The notes under the pieces were generated by a model. That model was not told where the DNA came from. It worked only from the letters and a program-made list of their open reading frames with translations, and ran no database searches. Below, piece by piece: positions 53,613 to 62,520 of a stretch of 64,000 nucleotides of DNA (the stretch's first letter is position 1; every line of letters begins with the position of its first letter). A program made the position numbers and the translations under genes. Source of the stretch: Alkalihalobacillus pseudalcaliphilus (GTDB lineage: Bacteria; Bacillota; Bacilli; Bacillales; Bacillaceae_D); assembly GCA_001038565.1 (NCBI GenBank), contig LFJO01000005.1, forward strand, positions 1,023,207-1,087,206. Direction: 5' to 3'.

Positions 53613-55586
53613 TTATTCCCCCTCTTCAACAATCGCTAAATTTTCATTTTCTAAAATGTTTGTTTCCTCTTCAAGACCGAATGCAACATGAGATTCTATC
53701 CACTTTCTTCGCGGCTCTACTTTATCTCCCATTAATGTTGTCACTCGTTTTTCAGCACGAGCCGCATCATCAATCTTTACACGAATAAGCGTTCTAGTTT
53801 CGGGATCCATCGTCGTTTCCCATAGTTGTGTAGCGTTCATCTCTCCAAGTCCTTTATAACGCTGCAACATATAGCCGCGTCCAACCTTCTTAATCGAATC
53901 TTGTAGACCTCTTTCATCCCAAGCATAATCAACGATCTCTTTTTTTCCGGAACCTCGACTTACTTTATATAAAGGCGGTAAGGCAATATAGACTTTCCCT
54001 GCTTCAATAAGTGGTTTCATATAGCGATAGAAAAAAGTAAGTAATAGTACTTGAATATGGGCTCCATCTGTATCGGCATCAGTCATAATAACAACTTTAT
54101 CATAATTGACATCTTCTAAAGTGAAATCTGCACCGACTCCAGCACCAATGGTATGAATGATCGTTCTAATTTCTTCATTTTTCATAATATCATCAATTTT
54201 GGCTTTTTCCGTGTTAATTACTTTTCCTCGTAACGGTAAAACCGCTTGAAATTTACGATCTCTTCCTTGTTTGGCAGAGCCTCCTGCTGAATCACCCTCT
54301 ACAAGATATAATTCATTTCTTTGTGGATTTTTCGATTGTGCCGGAGTCAATTTTCCGCTTAATAACACATCACGACGTTTATTCTTTTTGCCATTGCGTG
54401 CATCTTCGCGGGCTTTCCTTGCTGCTTCACGAGCTTGAGCAGCTTTTACTGCTTTCTTTATTAATTGTGAGGCGATATCTGGGTTTTCTTCGAGAAAATA
54501 CGAAAGCTTCTCTGCGATCAGACTATCTACAGCCGAGCGTGCTTCAGGTGTACCTAATTTACTCTTGGTTTGCCCTTCGAATTGGAGCATGGCTTCTGGT
54601 ACTCGGATAGAGATAATCGCTGTAAATCCTTCACGAATATCTGAACCATCTAAATTCTTGTCTTTGTCTTTGAGCAGTTTCACTTTCCGTGCATATTCAT
54701 TGACAATTCTAGTCATCGCCGCCTTAGCACCTAGCTCATGTGTTCCACCGTCTTTTGTACGGACATTATTAACAAACGAAAGGACATTTTCCGTGTAACC
54801 GTCATTAAATTGAAAAGCAAACTCTGTTTCAATTTGGTTGTGCTCCCCATTAAAATAAACAACCGGCAATAATGTCTCTTTATCCTCATTAAGATAATCA
54901 ACAAAAGCTTGAATACCCGTATCATATACAAAGGATTCTGAGGAAGTTTCCCCCCGTAGATCGACAATTTCAATCTTAATACCTTTAAGTAAAAAAGCAG
55001 CTTCGCGCAATCGTTCAGTTAGTGTTTCTAAATTATATGTAGTCGTACTAAACATACTTCGGTCCGGTTTGAAATGAACAACGGTTCCTGAGCGACGTGT
55101 ATTCCCCATTACTTCTAACGTCGTGACAGGTTTACCGCCATTTTCGAAGCGTTGCTTATAGCGCTTACCATCACGCATGATTTCAACCACTAACCATTCA
55201 GATAGAGCATTTACAACAGAGGCCCCTACACCGTGTAAACCACCACTTGTTGCATACCCACCTTGTCCGAATTTTCCACCAGCGTGTAATATGGTGAAAA
55301 TCACCTCAGGAGTTGGCTTGCCAAGCTTATGCATACCAGTTGGCATACCTCTTCCTTCATCCGAAACGGAAATACTGTTATCAGGATGAATGGTAACATT
55401 TATGTATGAACCATAACCTGCTAATGCTTCATCAACAGCGTTATCGACGATTTCATAAACTAAATGATGCAGACCCCGTGCATCTGTACTACCTATATAC
55501 ATCCCTGGTCTTTTTCGAACTGCCTCTAAACCTTCTAACACCTGAATGGAATCATCATTATATTCCAATTGCTTCTTATTTGCCAC
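53613..55586 (-). CDS. parE: DNA topoisomerase IV subunit B
   Basis: A 657-aa GHKL ATPase subunit. It has LEAVRKRPGMYIGSTD at the ATP site, IVDNAVDEALAGYG with the catalytic Glu, DEGRGMPTG, and the TOPRIM parts VEGDSAGGSAKQGRDRKFQA and MTDADTDGAHI. ParE is preferred to GyrB by the adjoining parC and the N-terminal sequence. The start is GTG 55586 after AAAGGAG; frames further upstream have no such site. Confidence 0.96.
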   Translation of the reverse strand: MANKKQLEYNDDSIQVLEGLEAVRKRPGMYIGSTDARGLHHLVYEIVDNAVDEALAGYGSYINVTIHPDNSISVSDEGRGMPTGMHKLGKPTPEVIFTILHAGGKFGQGGYATSGGLHGVGASVVNALSEWLVVEIMRDGKRYKQRFENGGKPVTTLEVMGNTRRSGTVVHFKPDRSMFSTTTYNLETLTERLREAAFLLKGIKIEIVDLRGETSSESFVYDTGIQAFVDYLNEDKETLLPVVYFNGEHNQIETEFAFQFNDGYTENVLSFVNNVRTKDGGTHELGAKAAMTRIVNEYARKVKLLKDKDKNLDGSDIREGFTAIISIRVPEAMLQFEGQTKSKLGTPEARSAVDSLIAEKLSYFLEENPDIASQLIKKAVKAAQAREAARKAREDARNGKKNKRRDVLLSGKLTPAQSKNPQRNELYLVEGDSAGGSAKQGRDRKFQAVLPLRGKVINTEKAKIDDIMKNEEIRTIIHTIGAGVGADFTLEDVNYDKVVIMTDADTDGAHIQVLLLTFFYRYMKPLIEAGKVYIALPPLYKVSRGSGKKEIVDYAWDERGLQDSIKKVGRGYMLQRYKGLGEMNATQLWETTMDPETRTLIRVKIDDAARAEKRVTTLMGDKVEPRRKWIESHVAFGLEEETNILENENLAIVEEGE

Positions 55587-55740
55587 TATGATAGAAACTC
55601 CTTTCAACCGGTTACTCCTCATAATATATCCACTGCTATTAGTATTGCACGGTCTCTTTTTATTTTCGTCAAGTCATGCCATTTAGAGTATTCTTCCACA
55701 TAAATGCTAGAGAAGAATCTGAACAGAATTAGATGAATAA

Positions 55741-55768
55741 AACACCTCTTCAGTAAAGGAAGAGGTGT
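55741..55768 (-). terminator. Terminator of the CoA-binding protein gene
   Basis: ACACCTCTTC and GAAGAGGTGT form a 10-bp stem; T-rich sequence follows on the minus strand. Confidence 0.85.
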
Positions 55769-55779
55769 GAAGCCATTTC

Positions 55780-56193
55780 CTATTTGAATTTGGCATGCTC
55801 CACTTTAATGCAACGATTCATAATCGTAACAATTCCGTGTTCCTCCAATAATTCTGCTGCCTCTTCATCATAAACATCTAGTTGAGTCCAGAAAACTTTT
55901 GGTTTTAAATCGACGGCTTCTTTAGCCAAATCATAAACAAATTCACTTCTTCTGAAGATATTTACTATATCGACATCTTCTTTAATATCTTTTAGTGAAG
56001 CATAACATTTTTCACCTAATACCTCGGTCGCCATAGGGTTAACAGGGATAATCGTATAACCAGCAGCTTGCATCGCTTCTGTAACCATATAGGAGGTTCT
56101 TTCAGGTTTATCAGATAACCCTACGACTGCAATCGTTTTACTTGTATGTAAAATTTCTTTAATCTTTTGATCAGAAGGGTTTGTAAATGACAT
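55780..56193 (-). CDS. yneT: CoA-binding domain protein YneT
   Basis: A 137-aa Rossmann-fold protein of the CoA-binding/YccU family, with TIAVVGLSDKPERTSYMV near the N-terminus and VNPMATEVLGEKCY in the middle. Function is poorly known. Position just upstream of parE on the same strand is as in B. subtilis, though plsY, which lies between them there, is not present here. ATG 56193 follows AAAAGGAGT. Confidence 0.88.
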   Translation of the reverse strand: MSFTNPSDQKIKEILHTSKTIAVVGLSDKPERTSYMVTEAMQAAGYTIIPVNPMATEVLGEKCYASLKDIKEDVDIVNIFRRSEFVYDLAKEAVDLKPKVFWTQLDVYDEEAAELLEEHGIVTIMNRCIKVEHAKFK

Positions 56194-56311
56194 GTTAGTG
56201 ACTCCTTTTTCGATTTGTTTTTTTAGCGTACCGCTTTTTTTCATTTGATGCAACTTTTATATGGAAATGCGAACATAGAGCGTTACTCGTCGCTACCGAA
56301 AATCATGGTCC

Positions 56312-56420
56312 ATGTCCTGTGGGGTGGCGCTGAGCTAATCGGCTATGCCGCTGGATCTCAGCTCTACCACTACGTCCCACGGGAGTCTCCGCATGTTTTC
56401 GCCCGCTGGGTTACTACAAA
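56312..56420 (-). repeat. Bacillaceae-type intergenic repeat
   Basis: On the minus strand GCGGAGACTCCCGTGGGA and, further on, CAGCGCCACCCCACAGGAC resemble the widespread GCGGAGACTCCTGCGGGA...GACCCCGCAGG repeat of Bacillaceae genomes. It is more GC-rich than the surroundings. The remaining 56194-56801 has no supported gene. Confidence 0.6.
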
Positions 56421-56801
56421 TTCTCAAGTTCACAAACCAATCTTACATTTTTTACATTGAAAAGAACGAAACCAAATTGAACGAAAAGCCAACAGTTAAA
56501 AGCTAAACCATACTTTCATCTTTGTTGGTGGCGAAGTGAATGTGGCTTCGCCTGAGCGTATTATATGGAAGGTAATCTTAATTCCTTATTCGTGATAAGT
56601 AGAATAGATCCCTTCTTCTCTCCGTAATAATTAGTAAGGCTTTAGACGCATTGTTAAAATCTTCCCTCATTTATCATAAAGTAAACAGAATAAACGTGCA
56701 AGTCACGAACGGAACTTACGTTCGTGTAAGTGTGTTAGATAAGAAAATTTAAAGTGTGTTTTTGTAAATGAATGGGTATAGACGCTTAAAGGAGGAATGT
56801 T

Positions 56802-57656
56802 ATGAAGCAACGATATATCATCGTAACAGGTGCCAATACTGGTATGGGATTAGCGACGACGATAGAACTAGCAAAAAGAGGCTACTACTTAATCATGGCA
56901 TGTCGCAATCTGTCAAAAGGAGAAGAAGCTAAGAGGATAGCGATTCAAGAAAGTGGCTCAAGCTTGATAGAATGTCTCCGTTGTGATTTGAGTTCTCTCT
57001 CGAGCATTGAACAATTTGCTCTAGACGTAACAGAGCGTTATCCGTATTTGAATGGATTAATAAATAATGCTGGTGTTGTAACCATTAAGAAAGAAAAAAC
57101 ATCAGAAGGATTCGAAATGATGTTAGGTGTTAATCATCTTGGTCACTATTACTTAACACGTTTACTTCTTCCTCACTTAGAAAAAGCGGATGAAGCCCGA
57201 ATTATCAACGTGTCATCAGGTGCTTACAAAACAGGAAATCTAGATTTAAATGATCCTTTTTTCGAGAATCGCTCTTTTAATGTTGCAAAAGGATATGCTC
57301 AATCTAAATTAGCTAACTTATTGTTCACGAAACAGCTAGTAAAAGAAGTTAACGGAACAAATGTTTGTGTTTTTAGTTTACACCCTGGTGCAGTTTCAAC
57401 GAGTCTAGGTGTTAACCGTGAAACTGGTTTTGGTCAATTCATTCATCGACTTTTAAAGCCCTTTTTTCTTACACCTGCACAAGGTGCTGAAACCGCGATC
57501 TTTTTAGCCACTGAAGGAACTATCCGTGCAGATAATGGCTCCTTTTTTTATAAAAAGAAACAGAAAACATTAAATCACAAACAAATAACAGATGAACGTG
57601 CATCTGCCTTGTGGCAATGGAGTGAAAAGCAGGTTCATGTAGAGAATAATAGTTAA
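56802..57656 (+). CDS. Short-chain dehydrogenase/reductase
   Basis: A 284-aa SDR enzyme. It has cofactor loop TGANTGMG at residues 9-16, NNAG after LNGL, catalytic Ser in VSSGAY and YAQSKLANLL with Tyr and Lys. The overall pattern resembles retinol dehydrogenase/WWOX-like SDRs (HPGAVSTSLG). NADP(H) use is likely since Arg follows the second strand (MACRN). Substrate unknown. AAAGGAGGAA precedes the ATG. Confidence 0.88.
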   Translation: MKQRYIIVTGANTGMGLATTIELAKRGYYLIMACRNLSKGEEAKRIAIQESGSSLIECLRCDLSSLSSIEQFALDVTERYPYLNGLINNAGVVTIKKEKTSEGFEMMLGVNHLGHYYLTRLLLPHLEKADEARIINVSSGAYKTGNLDLNDPFFENRSFNVAKGYAQSKLANLLFTKQLVKEVNGTNVCVFSLHPGAVSTSLGVNRETGFGQFIHRLLKPFFLTPAQGAETAIFLATEGTIRADNGSFFYKKKQKTLNHKQITDERASALWQWSEKQVHVENNS

Positions 57657-57688
57657 AAACAGATGTCCTTGAAGACGTCTGTTTTTTT
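57656..57688 (+). terminator. Terminator of the SDR gene
   Basis: AAACAGATGTC and GACGTCTGTTT form the stem around CTTGAA, then T. Confidence 0.88.
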
Positions 57689-57730
57689 GCATGAGATGAC
57701 CCTTTTTATTACGACATTGAAAGTAAATTC

Positions 57731-57776
57731 AAAATTAACGTTCCATGAAATAACTATTTCACAGAACGTTAATTTT
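57731..57776. promoter_or_regulatory. 46-bp two-layer dyad before a recombinase gene
   Basis: Outer arms AAAATTAACGTTC and GAACGTTAATTTT (13 bp, perfect) and inner arms TGAAAT and ATTTCA share one centre. Possible -35 TTCACA (57758-57763) and -10 TAAAAT (57781-57786) overlap its right half. It could be a recombination core or a self-repression operator. Confidence 0.75.
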
Positions 57777-57804
57777 GCGTTAAAATAGAGTTGAGGTGAA
57801 CAAG

Positions 57805-58935
57805 ATGTCGATATTTGCAAAAATTAATCAAAAAAATTTAGCGTTAATCAACCCGTCTAAAGACGTTAATACATCGTTACAAACGTTTCGAAAAATAGAC
57901 AACCTTCCCCCTTTTATCCATGAATATTTGCTTAGTAAGTTATCACTCGGATATTCTAAACATACATTGCAGCGTTATATCTATGATTTCCTCGCTTTCT
58001 TTCAATTTATTGAGCGAGTTACGGCCGAAGAGAACTTTCAAACTGAGAAAATTACTTTAGCAGACTTCCTAGAGCTAGAAAAGGATGGTATCGAGCATTA
58101 TATTCGGTATTTATCTTTAGAGCTCGAAAATGAAGCAACAACGGTTAATCGTAAAGTCTCTGCCCTGCAGTCATTGTTCCAATTTTTAGTTCAGCGTGGT
58201 GATACGGCTGTTAACCCGGTATTATCTGTACAACGACCGAAAATAGGTAAAACAGAGCCAGTTTACTTAACAAATGTTGAGTTGAAAACGTTGCTCATTT
58301 GGTTAAAGCAGCGTCCGAATCATTCAAAAAGAAAAGCTTATTATGAAGATAAGTTAAAAGAGCGCGATTTTATTGTTTTTTACTTACTTATATCAACCGG
58401 CTTACGTATTTCTGAACTAGCTCATTTATCCATGAAACAAATTGACTTTCATCAGCAACAACTGAAGATTAAAGGAAAAGGTAATAAAGAAAGGTCCATC
58501 CCCCTATCGGGAGCAACTGTTCAGTTTATGCAAACTTATATAAAGTCCTTACCAAGTAAAAACCGCCCTCAAGCAGCCGGTGATTTATTTTTACTCGGTT
58601 ATGATTTCACGAAAAAAACATATGTCAACGGAGTTTCTATTAGTGCCCTACAAAAAATGCTAAAGAGAACATTAGATGAAGCCAAGCATTCTCTTTCGTT
58701 TTTATCTTTTAAACAAATTAGTGCTCATAAACTAAGGCATAGCTTTGCAACTGAATTGGTCGCAAATGGAACAGATGTTCTTACTGTGCAAAGTTTATTA
58801 GGTCATGAATCGGTATCAACGACTCAAGTCTATGCCCATGTCCAGCAACAAGCACGCCAAAAAGCAATCGACTCATTGCGTTTTGAAGAGGGGAAAATAA
58901 TTGATAATGAAATGAATCAGTTGAAGAGCGAATGA
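57805..58935 (+). CDS. Tyrosine recombinase, XerS/XerD-like
   Basis: A 376-aa integrase with catalytic Arg201 (STGLRISEL), His308 and Arg311 (HKLRHSFAT), His334 (LGHESVSTT) and Tyr343 (VYAHV). The SAM-like N-terminal domain starts after about 40 extra residues. It is related to the recombinase at 46960 but clearly diverged. GAGGTG precedes ATG 57805. No attachment site or phage genes are next to it, so it may be a resident chromosomal recombinase. Confidence 0.88.
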   Translation: MSIFAKINQKNLALINPSKDVNTSLQTFRKIDNLPPFIHEYLLSKLSLGYSKHTLQRYIYDFLAFFQFIERVTAEENFQTEKITLADFLELEKDGIEHYIRYLSLELENEATTVNRKVSALQSLFQFLVQRGDTAVNPVLSVQRPKIGKTEPVYLTNVELKTLLIWLKQRPNHSKRKAYYEDKLKERDFIVFYLLISTGLRISELAHLSMKQIDFHQQQLKIKGKGNKERSIPLSGATVQFMQTYIKSLPSKNRPQAAGDLFLLGYDFTKKTYVNGVSISALQKMLKRTLDEAKHSLSFLSFKQISAHKLRHSFATELVANGTDVLTVQSLLGHESVSTTQVYAHVQQQARQKAIDSLRFEEGKIIDNEMNQLKSE

Positions 58936-59214
58936 AAAGGTTGGCCATATAGTCATTCATTATTATGGGGTTGGTTAGAAAGTTATGAGAGATGTGCTTG
59001 GATTGGGAAAATAATCGACCATTTAGTTTTAACGAGCTGGAGGGAAAGATACTTTGTAATGAATCAATCAGTAGAAAACTTGGTTGGACCATAACTACTC
59101 TTACTAATTGGATTGACAACTTCCTTCGCTCTCTATACTTTAAGAAAGCGATTACAAATTAGGGCTTCACAAGCTTTTAAATTACTATATAATAGAATCG
59201 TGAGGGGTGATTTT

Positions 59215-59607
59215 ATGGAAATAGATGTAGTCATCAACATGCCAATTGAAAACCATGAAGTACCTGATTTAAGAGAAAAAATCGGTTGGGGCCGCCGCGA
59301 TTCGGATTACCCTGCTCTTTTCGAACGCTGCAACTTTTGGGCAGGAGTCCGTAATGAGGAAGGTCAATTAATTGCGTTTGGATACATATGTGGAATGGGC
59401 CTTGAGCATGGTTATTTAGAAGATATTATGGTGTCTCCACACTATCAAAATCGGGGTATTGGCGTTTTGCTTGTTCAAGCACTTATTGAAGAAGCCAAGC
59501 AATTTGGCTTACTCATTTTAACCGTTACATTTGGATCTGGTAATGAGAATTTTTATCGCGTCGCTGGTTTTAACGCCAGTAGTGGTGGAGAGCTATACTT
59601 ATCCTAA
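59215..59607 (+). CDS. GNAT-family N-acetyltransferase
   Basis: A 130-aa GNAT enzyme with the acetyl-CoA loop SPHYQNRGIGVLLVQALIEE and a C-terminal VTFGSGNENFYRVAGF segment. GAGGGGTG precedes ATG 59215, and a TATAAT box lies at about 59187-59192, so the longer frame from 59113 is not used. Substrate unknown. Confidence 0.85.
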   Translation: MEIDVVINMPIENHEVPDLREKIGWGRRDSDYPALFERCNFWAGVRNEEGQLIAFGYICGMGLEHGYLEDIMVSPHYQNRGIGVLLVQALIEEAKQFGLLILTVTFGSGNENFYRVAGFNASSGGELYLS

Positions 59608-59617
59608 TATGTTAAAC

Positions 59618-59650
59618 AGACACAGCTATGGAAAGGCTGTGTCTTATTTT
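59618..59650 (+). terminator. Terminator after the GNAT gene
   Basis: AGACACAGC and GCTGTGTCT form a 9-bp stem followed by TATTTTATTT. Confidence 0.85.
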
Positions 59651-59673
59651 ATTTTAGTCATAGCTTTTACCTA

Positions 59674-60252
59674 TTATTCTACTGATGTTAATTCACTTTC
59701 CGTAACCCATTTGTGATTAGTAATGTCACTTCCATCGGTGGCTGACTTAAAATCAACCATATACACAGTTGTTTGTTGTACAGAATCAATTTCTGCCGAC
59801 GCACCTTGCATTCCTTCCATATGAGAAGCGACTAAGAGCACTTCATCCCCTATTCCAAAAGGATTCTCAGTAACCGTATCCAATTCTTCATGGATAACCC
59901 ATTCATGATTTTCTACCCTTTCACTACCATCAGTAGGATTGTAGGAAACGGCATACACCGTCGTATCATAGGCACCTACAATGGTTACCTCGACACCGTT
60001 CATCTGAGCCATATGCCCCTCTTCGATAAATGCCTTATCGCCCACTTCATATGTAGGACTTTCAGCATTTTTTAAGGTGTCTGACACTTCACCCGAGCTA
60101 GAATGATCCATATGAGAGTGATCCATCTCCGAATGGTCCATGCCCGTATCGCCACTGTGCTCCACTTGGTTTTCGTCATTAGAGCATGCGGTTAATGAAA
60201 ATATGACTCCTGCTGTCATTAAGCCTATTGCTACCTTTGTTCTGATTGACAT
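59674..60252 (-). CDS. ydhK: YdhK-like lipoprotein (DUF1541), chromosomal copy
   Basis: A 192-aa lipoprotein with signal peptide ending LTAC, a HSEMDHSHMDHSS stretch rich in His and Met, and two DUF1541 units (HMAQMNGVEV, NHEWVIHEE; HMEGMQGAS, NHKWVTESEL). It is a clear paralog of the island protein at 38321. A CsoR box lies 71 nt upstream, so it should be copper-inducible. TAGGAGGAA is the ribosome binding site. Confidence 0.88.
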   Translation of the reverse strand: MSIRTKVAIGLMTAGVIFSLTACSNDENQVEHSGDTGMDHSEMDHSHMDHSSSGEVSDTLKNAESPTYEVGDKAFIEEGHMAQMNGVEVTIVGAYDTTVYAVSYNPTDGSERVENHEWVIHEELDTVTENPFGIGDEVLLVASHMEGMQGASAEIDSVQQTTVYMVDFKSATDGSDITNHKWVTESELTSVE

Positions 60253-60322
60253 ATATGTGTATTCCTCCTATGTAAGCTTGCTATCACTTAAATTTGTTGT
60301 TAGCTGTACTTTATTAATTTAC

Positions 60323-60339
60323 CATACCCCTGTAGAGTA
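60323..60339 (-). promoter_or_regulatory. CsoR-type operator upstream of chromosomal ydhK
   Basis: ATACCCCTGTAGAGTAT shares the ATACCC-N5-GGGTAT layout of the three island boxes with one changed base. Confidence 0.75.
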
Positions 60340-60541
60340 TAACAAGTGTTTTATTTCTCCCTTCCCTTTTATAAGTGATTCAACTGACAGAGTCCTGTTC
60401 AAACATCTGCTAAAAAGACAATTACACTTTTTCGTTAATTGTTGCAGGAATTTGTTAATAGTGGTGAGAATCTAGGGAATTATGTGTAACGTTTTTTCGG
60501 TTAATACGACTAATAGGTAAATGGACAAAGGAGGCGGATAT

Positions 60542-61075
60542 GTGGATGCATCAAATACAGAAGAACAGTTACTTTCTATTTATCGGGAGCATTACTTAGA
60601 CGTTTACCGTTTTATTATTTCATTTACTCATACACAAGATGAAGCCGAGGATTTGACCCAAGAAGTGTTTGTTCGAGCAGTCCGCTCTTATAAACAATTT
60701 AAAAAGAAATCGCAAATTAAAACGTGGCTATTTAGTATCGCTAAAAATGTGGCCATTGACCATGTAAGAAAAGCATCAAGAAAAAGACAGTTACAACATG
60801 TGCTACTTTATTTTTCACAGCAAAAGTCAACGAGAATCGAAGAAGAGATAGAAAAAAAGGAAGAATTTGAATCCATACAAAAAGAACTAATGAAATTAAA
60901 AAAGACGTATCGTATGGTTGTAATTCTAAGAGTTATCCATCAATTTTCTGTTAGGGAAACGGCAGAAATTATGAATTGGTCTGAAACAAAAGTGAAGGTT
61001 ACTTACCATCGAGCTATCCAGAAATTGAAAGAACAGTTACTTTTAAAAACAGAACTGGAGGTGTGGAGCAAATGA
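60542..61075 (+). CDS. ECF-type sigma factor
   Basis: A 177-aa sigma-70 factor of the ECF group: region 2 with YLDVYRFIISFTHTQDEAED then LTQEVFVRAV, a basic linker, and region 4 helix-turn-helix FSVRETAEIMNWSETKVKV. The start is GTG 60542, 8 nt after AAAGGAGG; the ATG at 60521 lies before that site. Its stop overlaps the start of the next gene (ATGA), the usual sign of a sigma and anti-sigma pair. Confidence 0.9.
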   Translation: MDASNTEEQLLSIYREHYLDVYRFIISFTHTQDEAEDLTQEVFVRAVRSYKQFKKKSQIKTWLFSIAKNVAIDHVRKASRKRQLQHVLLYFSQQKSTRIEEEIEKKEEFESIQKELMKLKKTYRMVVILRVIHQFSVRETAEIMNWSETKVKVTYHRAIQKLKEQLLLKTELEVWSK

Positions 61076-61926
61076 ACGATTCGGATGATAAGATAATCAA
61101 AAAATTATTAGATCAAGAATATGAAGAAATTACACCACGAGCTGAATTCATCAGATCATTAGATCGAACTTTATCTACGCAACTTAAACAACGTAAAAAA
61201 ACGACACTATATGTGCCTGCCCTTGCATCACTTGGCTCAATCCTAATCATTTTTTTACTTAGTATTTCTTTTATAAATCATAATCAAGCGAATTCAGCAA
61301 CCAGTAATGAAAGAGTTCTCATTTATACGACTCATTTTACTGAAGCCTATATCCATAGTCATGAAGGTGAGAAAACCGAACATAACACAAGGAATATTTC
61401 CTTAGTGGCCAATTACTTATCTGAGCAATTAAACGACTTATCCATTTCTACTATTCATGAAAAAACGAATGCACTACAAATAACTGAGCAGCAAAACGTA
61501 GACTTTTCATATGCTTATGAAGTAATGAGGCCGATTCTTAAAGAACTTGTGACTTCGAATAAACATATTGATGTTGTGATTGATTTACATCGTGATTCAG
61601 CTGAGCGTATAGCAACGACAACGAGTATTGAAGGAAAAGAAGCTGCCAGGTTAATGTTTATCATTGAAGATTCACATGACGATGCTCAATCAAACTTAAG
61701 ATTTGCAAAAGAGTTACATGACCGTATTGAAACCATTTATCCTGGACTTTCTAGGGGTGTCATAAGTAAAAAGAGTTTTCAAGGTCATGTAAAACATTAT
61801 AACCAAGACTTACATGGTCAAGCGATTTTACTTGAGGTTGGTGGGGATGAGAATACGATAGAGGAAGCCAACTATACAATCGATCTATTTGCACCCATTG
61901 TTGCTGAGTACCTTAAGGAACAATAG
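61072..61926 (+). CDS. Membrane protein with SpoIIP-like amidase domain
   Basis: A 284-aa protein: about 46 cytoplasmic residues, one membrane helix (47-67) and an outside domain like SpoIIP, the sporulation cell-wall amidase/lytic transglycosylase. Matching motifs are LIYTTHFTEAY (His88), IDLHRDS (His173) and ILLEVGGDENT (Glu255). The overlap with the sigma gene suggests that the short inner part binds the sigma factor, making this a sensor whose outer half touches peptidoglycan. Whether it cuts murein or only senses it is open. Confidence 0.78.
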   Translation: MNDSDDKIIKKLLDQEYEEITPRAEFIRSLDRTLSTQLKQRKKTTLYVPALASLGSILIIFLLSISFINHNQANSATSNERVLIYTTHFTEAYIHSHEGEKTEHNTRNISLVANYLSEQLNDLSISTIHEKTNALQITEQQNVDFSYAYEVMRPILKELVTSNKHIDVVIDLHRDSAERIATTTSIEGKEAARLMFIIEDSHDDAQSNLRFAKELHDRIETIYPGLSRGVISKKSFQGHVKHYNQDLHGQAILLEVGGDENTIEEANYTIDLFAPIVAEYLKEQ

Positions 61927-61958
61927 TGACTAGTCAACGTTTCATAGTAAGAGCCTTC

Positions 61959-61989
61959 GAAAAGAAAGGGGCTCCTCCCCTTTCTTTTC
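61959..61989. terminator. Bidirectional terminator
   Basis: GAAAAGAAAGGGG and CCCCTTTCTTTTC form a 13-bp stem between convergent genes. Confidence 0.85.
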
Positions 61990-62365
61990 ATCCTTCTGGA
62001 ATACCCTCATATATGAGATATTCTTCATCTTGCTCTACGAATAAAATATCTAGGGTGTCTGATTTGAAGATTTTTGTACCTGGTGGAAGTTTAGTTGCAG
62101 AAACGGTATCTATGTGATTCTCAAAATGATAGTCAGATTCTATTTTTGCTATTTCTTCAAGGTCTTTAGGTGTCTCTATAGATTCTGTGCGTGAAAAAAC
62201 AAAGACAATATCATTATAAAATATAAAATCAGCATCAGTGTTTTCCGCAAGCTGCTCATTGGCAATGATTTGACCAGTTGTTGTCACGACTATATTACTT
62301 GAATCATGACGACAACCAATTAATAATCCTATCATTAGAAAAGTGATTAAAATTGATTTTAACAT
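61988..62365 (-). CDS. Small lipoprotein, unidentified
   Basis: A 125-aa product whose signal peptide ends in the lipobox LLIGC at about residue 18, followed by a soluble part with no recognised motif. ATG 62365 has AAGGAGG 9 nt upstream, so the frame up to 62464 is not coding. It is probably anchored outside the membrane. Function unknown. Confidence 0.7.
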   Translation of the reverse strand: MLKSILITFLMIGLLIGCRHDSSNIVVTTTGQIIANEQLAENTDADFIFYNDIVFVFSRTESIETPKDLEEIAKIESDYHFENHIDTVSATKLPPGTKIFKSDTLDILFVEQDEEYLIYEGIPEG

Positions 62366-62520
62366 AGCTTCTAGCCTCCTTGTTCCCCATTTGGATAGCA
62401 GTTCTTTTATTCTAATATGTAAAAGTTCTATATGTGAATTCATTGTCCTCCCCACATTTATCATTTTTCATAAAAAAACACCACTACGGGAGTGATGTTT
62501 TTTAAGTGAGCATAATCATA

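Noticed and set aside
51180-55586. Reading the topoisomerase genes as gyrA and gyrB
   Set aside because: Gene order with yneT, adjacency B-then-A, and the N-terminal sequences match parE and parC of Bacilli.
56245-56460. 71-codon frame at 56245
   Set aside because: It overlaps an intergenic repeat family, lacks a ribosome binding site and has no protein-like conservation signs.
60140-60475. 111-codon plus-strand frame over the ydhK start
   Set aside because: It covers the CsoR box and the promoter region of ydhK and has no ribosome binding site.
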